Below are positions 8,989 through 9,891 of a DNA stretch of 9,891 nt, one piece after another (the first letter of the stretch is position 1; each line of letters starts with the position of its first letter). The position numbers and the translations under genes are program-made. The notes under the pieces were generated by a model. That model did not search any database. It saw nothing but the letters and a program-made list of their open reading frames with translations, and was not told the origin of the DNA. Origin of the DNA: Desulfuromonadales bacterium (GTDB taxonomy: Bacteria; Desulfobacterota; Desulfuromonadia; Geobacterales; Pseudopelobacteraceae); contig JAATGX010000157.1 in NCBI GenBank assembly GCA_015688915.1, positions 1 to 9,891 of the forward strand, read 5' to 3'.

Positions 8989-9058
8989 AAGGGTGCTTAC
9001 TGCGTCTCCTCTGTTGCTGCTTGATATTGACAATATACCACTGTATGGGATATGGTGA
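8909..9058 (+). pseudogene. Truncated four-helix-bundle (23S rRNA IVS-type) protein gene, copy 1
   Basis: ATG 8909 opens with MNYERTDLRDRTKEFAIRVV then RLYSILP. This is the N-terminal helix of the four-helix-bundle family, known from open frames in 23S rRNA intervening sequences and related to the Avd proteins of diversity-generating retroelements. Family members run to roughly 115-130 residues and continue with T-E-A-x-x-L-G-x-Q-L-x-R-S. Here the match ends near codon 27 and unrelated sequence (VLTASPLLLLDIDNIPLYGI) leads to a TGA at 9056-9058. The last part coincides with the promoter of the next TA pair. GAGGG at 8897-8901 could serve as ribosome site. Most likely this is a 5' remnant left by insertion, duplication or deletion; a functional 49-residue peptide is unlikely. 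Confidence 0.7.
9027..9056 (+). promoter_or_regulatory. Promoter and operator-like palindrome of the third TA pair
   Basis: A consensus -35 box, TTGACA (9027-9032), is followed after 18 bases by TATGGT (9051-9056), which matches four of six -10 positions. The -35 box lies within the palindrome ATATTGACAATAT (9024-9036; 6-bp arms, one central base), a natural operator for the XRE antitoxin. The -10 ends five bases before the ATG at 9062. Confidence 0.55.
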
Positions 9059-9061
9059 ATC

Positions 9062-9340
9062 ATGGCATGGACAGTGAAGTTCACAAGCAAGGCGGCTAAG
9101 CAATACAAGAAACTGCCCAAGGCCATACGCGACAACATTGATACTCTGACAATGGAAATCCGGATCGGAGGCCCGGTACGCGGCAACTGGCCTAACTACT
9201 CCAAGCTATCGGATACCGGGCATCATTGCCATGTCAAGAAAGGCCAACCGACATATGTTGTTGTATGGCGTGAGAACAAAGGACAGATCAGATTTGTGGA
9301 GGTGACATATGCAGGCACTCACGAAAAAGCGCCCTACTGA
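9062..9340 (+). CDS. RelE/ParE-superfamily toxin
   Basis: This 92-residue basic protein starts like RelE/ParE toxins: a first strand WTVKFTSKAAKQYKKLP, then a helix (KAIRDNIDTLTMEI). The C-terminal sheet contains HHCHVKKGQPTYVVVWRENK and IRFVEVTYAGTHEKAPY. The conserved Y-S-K-L then 'H-C-H' and 'T-Y-x-G-T-H-E-K-A-P-Y' ending is the pattern of the group annotated as cytotoxic translational repressors, so mRNA cleavage on the ribosome is the likely action; the catalytic residues cannot be assigned with certainty. GGTGA (9054-9058) is a weak ribosome site and the promoter is very close. The 3' end overlaps the antitoxin gene by 32 bases. The frame is intact, unlike the toxin of the preceding pair. 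Confidence 0.85.
   Translation: MAWTVKFTSKAAKQYKKLPKAIRDNIDTLTMEIRIGGPVRGNWPNYSKLSDTGHHCHVKKGQPTYVVVWRENKGQIRFVEVTYAGTHEKAPY
9298..9305 (+). promoter_or_regulatory. Full-consensus Shine-Dalgarno site of the third antitoxin
   Basis: GGAGGTGA lies inside the toxin reading frame, three bases before ATG 9309 (six from the GGAGG core). It decides the antitoxin start despite the 32-base overlap with the toxin, and is much stronger than the toxin's own site. Confidence 0.75.
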
Positions 9341-9683
9341 AAAGCAGGTGGAAGTCCGTTTCAGGGGTACCCCGGCGAATGTAATCAAGTTGCGTCGCAT
9401 GGCGCAAGCCCTTAAGGTTAGTGATGTTACCGAGTGGGAACTGGAAGAAAAGGAACTTTATGGTATCGAAGAGCTGTCGCCGGAACTTTCATGGAACAGC
9501 GGTGGCGTTGCTATCCGTGGCGGTCGCGGCAAGGAAGGACTGACCCAGAAGCAGCTTGCCGAACTGACGGGCATTGCCCAGCACCACCTGAGCGAAATGG
9601 AAAACGGTAAGCGTCCCATCGGCAAGGAGACGGCAAGGAAGCTGGCCGCTGCACTGAATATCGATTATCGGGTTTTTCTGTGA
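9309..9683 (+). CDS. XRE-family antitoxin of the RelE-like toxin
   Basis: This is a 124-residue protein. The first 75 residues (KQVEVRFRGTPANVIKLRRM, then a segment rich in Glu such as TEWELEEKELYGIEELSPEL) probably wrap the toxin. The C-terminal helix-turn-helix occupies about residues 77-120: GLTQKQLAELTGIAQHHLSE then MENGKRPIGKETARKLAAAL. The start at 9309 is fixed by the Shine-Dalgarno at 9298-9305. It overlaps the toxin gene, giving coupled but more efficient translation than the toxin, as a TA pair needs. It is expected to repress the operon through the palindrome at 9024-9036. After the stop there is no intrinsic terminator before the second 99-bp repeat copy. Confidence 0.88.
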   Translation: MQALTKKRPTEKQVEVRFRGTPANVIKLRRMAQALKVSDVTEWELEEKELYGIEELSPELSWNSGGVAIRGGRGKEGLTQKQLAELTGIAQHHLSEMENGKRPIGKETARKLAAALNIDYRVFL

Positions 9684-9754
9684 AGCGGTCTTTGTCGGGA
9701 GAACAACTTGCTGAAAAGCTGTATTACCGTTAAAGCAACAAAGCAATACGGACC

Positions 9755-9780
9755 CTGGCGAGGTCCTCTGGCGAGGTTCC
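9755..9780. repeat. Two tandem 13-bp units before repeat copy 2
   Basis: CTGGCGAGGTCCT (9755-9767) and CTGGCGAGGTTCC (9768-9780) match at 11 of 13 positions and end exactly where repeat copy 2 begins. They are absent next to copy 1. Confidence 0.65.
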
Positions 9781-9879
9781 CAATTATGAAGGTTGAATTA
9801 TGAATTATGAGAGGACGGACTTGAGAGATTGAACAAAGGAATTTGCGATCCGGGTTGGCCGTTTGTATTCGGTCCGGCC
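9781..9879 (+). repeat. Direct repeat, copy 2 (four-helix-bundle gene start)
   Basis: This is the partner of 8890-8988, with 93 of 99 positions identical and the same orientation. Together the copies bracket the third TA pair. The heptads AATTATG at 9782-9788, 9796-9802 and 9803-9809 are conserved, with AAGGTTG as the degenerate second unit. Confidence 0.9.
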
Positions 9880-9891
9880 GGAAACAAAAGA
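9800..9891 (+). pseudogene. Four-helix-bundle protein gene, copy 2, with early stop (runs off window)
   Basis: ATG 9800 gives MNYERTDLRD and then TGA at 9830-9832, where copy 1 has CGA (Arg). After the stop the frame continues as TKEFAIRVGRLYSVRPETK to the window edge. Here the ending P-E-T follows the family pattern further than copy 1 does, so the rest of the gene may lie beyond 9891. The single C-to-T change makes this copy a likely pseudogene, unless translation starts downstream. It is not known whether the remainder is intact. Confidence 0.7.

Noticed and set aside
8890..9879. An integron-type attC array or a CRISPR array
   Set aside because: There are only two copies 891 bases apart; they encode protein, lack the attC core sites and imperfect inverted layout, and have no spacer-repeat periodicity.
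8909..9891. A diversity-generating retroelement, because the Avd accessory protein shares the four-helix-bundle fold
   Set aside because: No reverse transcriptase, template/variable repeat pair or target gene is present, and the fragments lack most of the protein.

Overview
The window looks like chromosomal DNA of a Geobacter-like bacterium (Desulfuromonadales). This rests on the protein character of carB, greA, recG and the small DUF1858 gene, on the GC-rich codon use of that block, and on a REP-like element of a kind I remember from Geobacter genomes. No rRNA or tRNA is present to fix the taxonomy, so this is an inference.

Layout, all genes on the + strand. (1) 1-608: the 3' end of an MntA-type nucleotidyltransferase antitoxin gene, joined by an ATGA overlap to a HepT-type HEPN toxin gene. 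(2) 649-7129: a housekeeping block. It holds carB (carbamoyl-phosphate synthase large subunit), greA (transcript cleavage factor), a long imperfect inverted-repeat element, a 66-residue DUF1858 protein with a CxxC motif, and recG (branch-migration helicase). RecG carries an unusual N-terminal extension that reads as a SpoVT/AbrB-like swapped-hairpin domain. (3) 7130-9891: an accessory region, visibly richer in A and T. It contains three consecutive toxin-first toxin-antitoxin pairs: a Gp49/HigB-like toxin with an XRE antitoxin; a RelE/HigB2-like toxin that is frameshifted, with an intact XRE antitoxin; and a RelE-like toxin overlapping an XRE antitoxin.

The third pair lies between two copies of a 99-bp direct repeat. 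Each copy is the leader and start of a gene for the four-helix-bundle (23S rRNA IVS-type) protein family. Copy 1 diverges after about 27 codons and copy 2 has an early TGA. The repeats and the broken toxin suggest a region that repeatedly gains, duplicates and loses small cassettes.

Within each TA pair the expected logic is autoregulation: the XRE antitoxin would bind an operator in its own promoter. A perfect 16-bp palindrome precedes pair 1 and a 13-bp palindrome overlaps the -35 box of pair 3. A good intrinsic terminator separates pair 1 from pair 2. The most distinctive points are the AbrB-RecG fusion, the repeat-bracketed TA module and the orphaned antitoxin.
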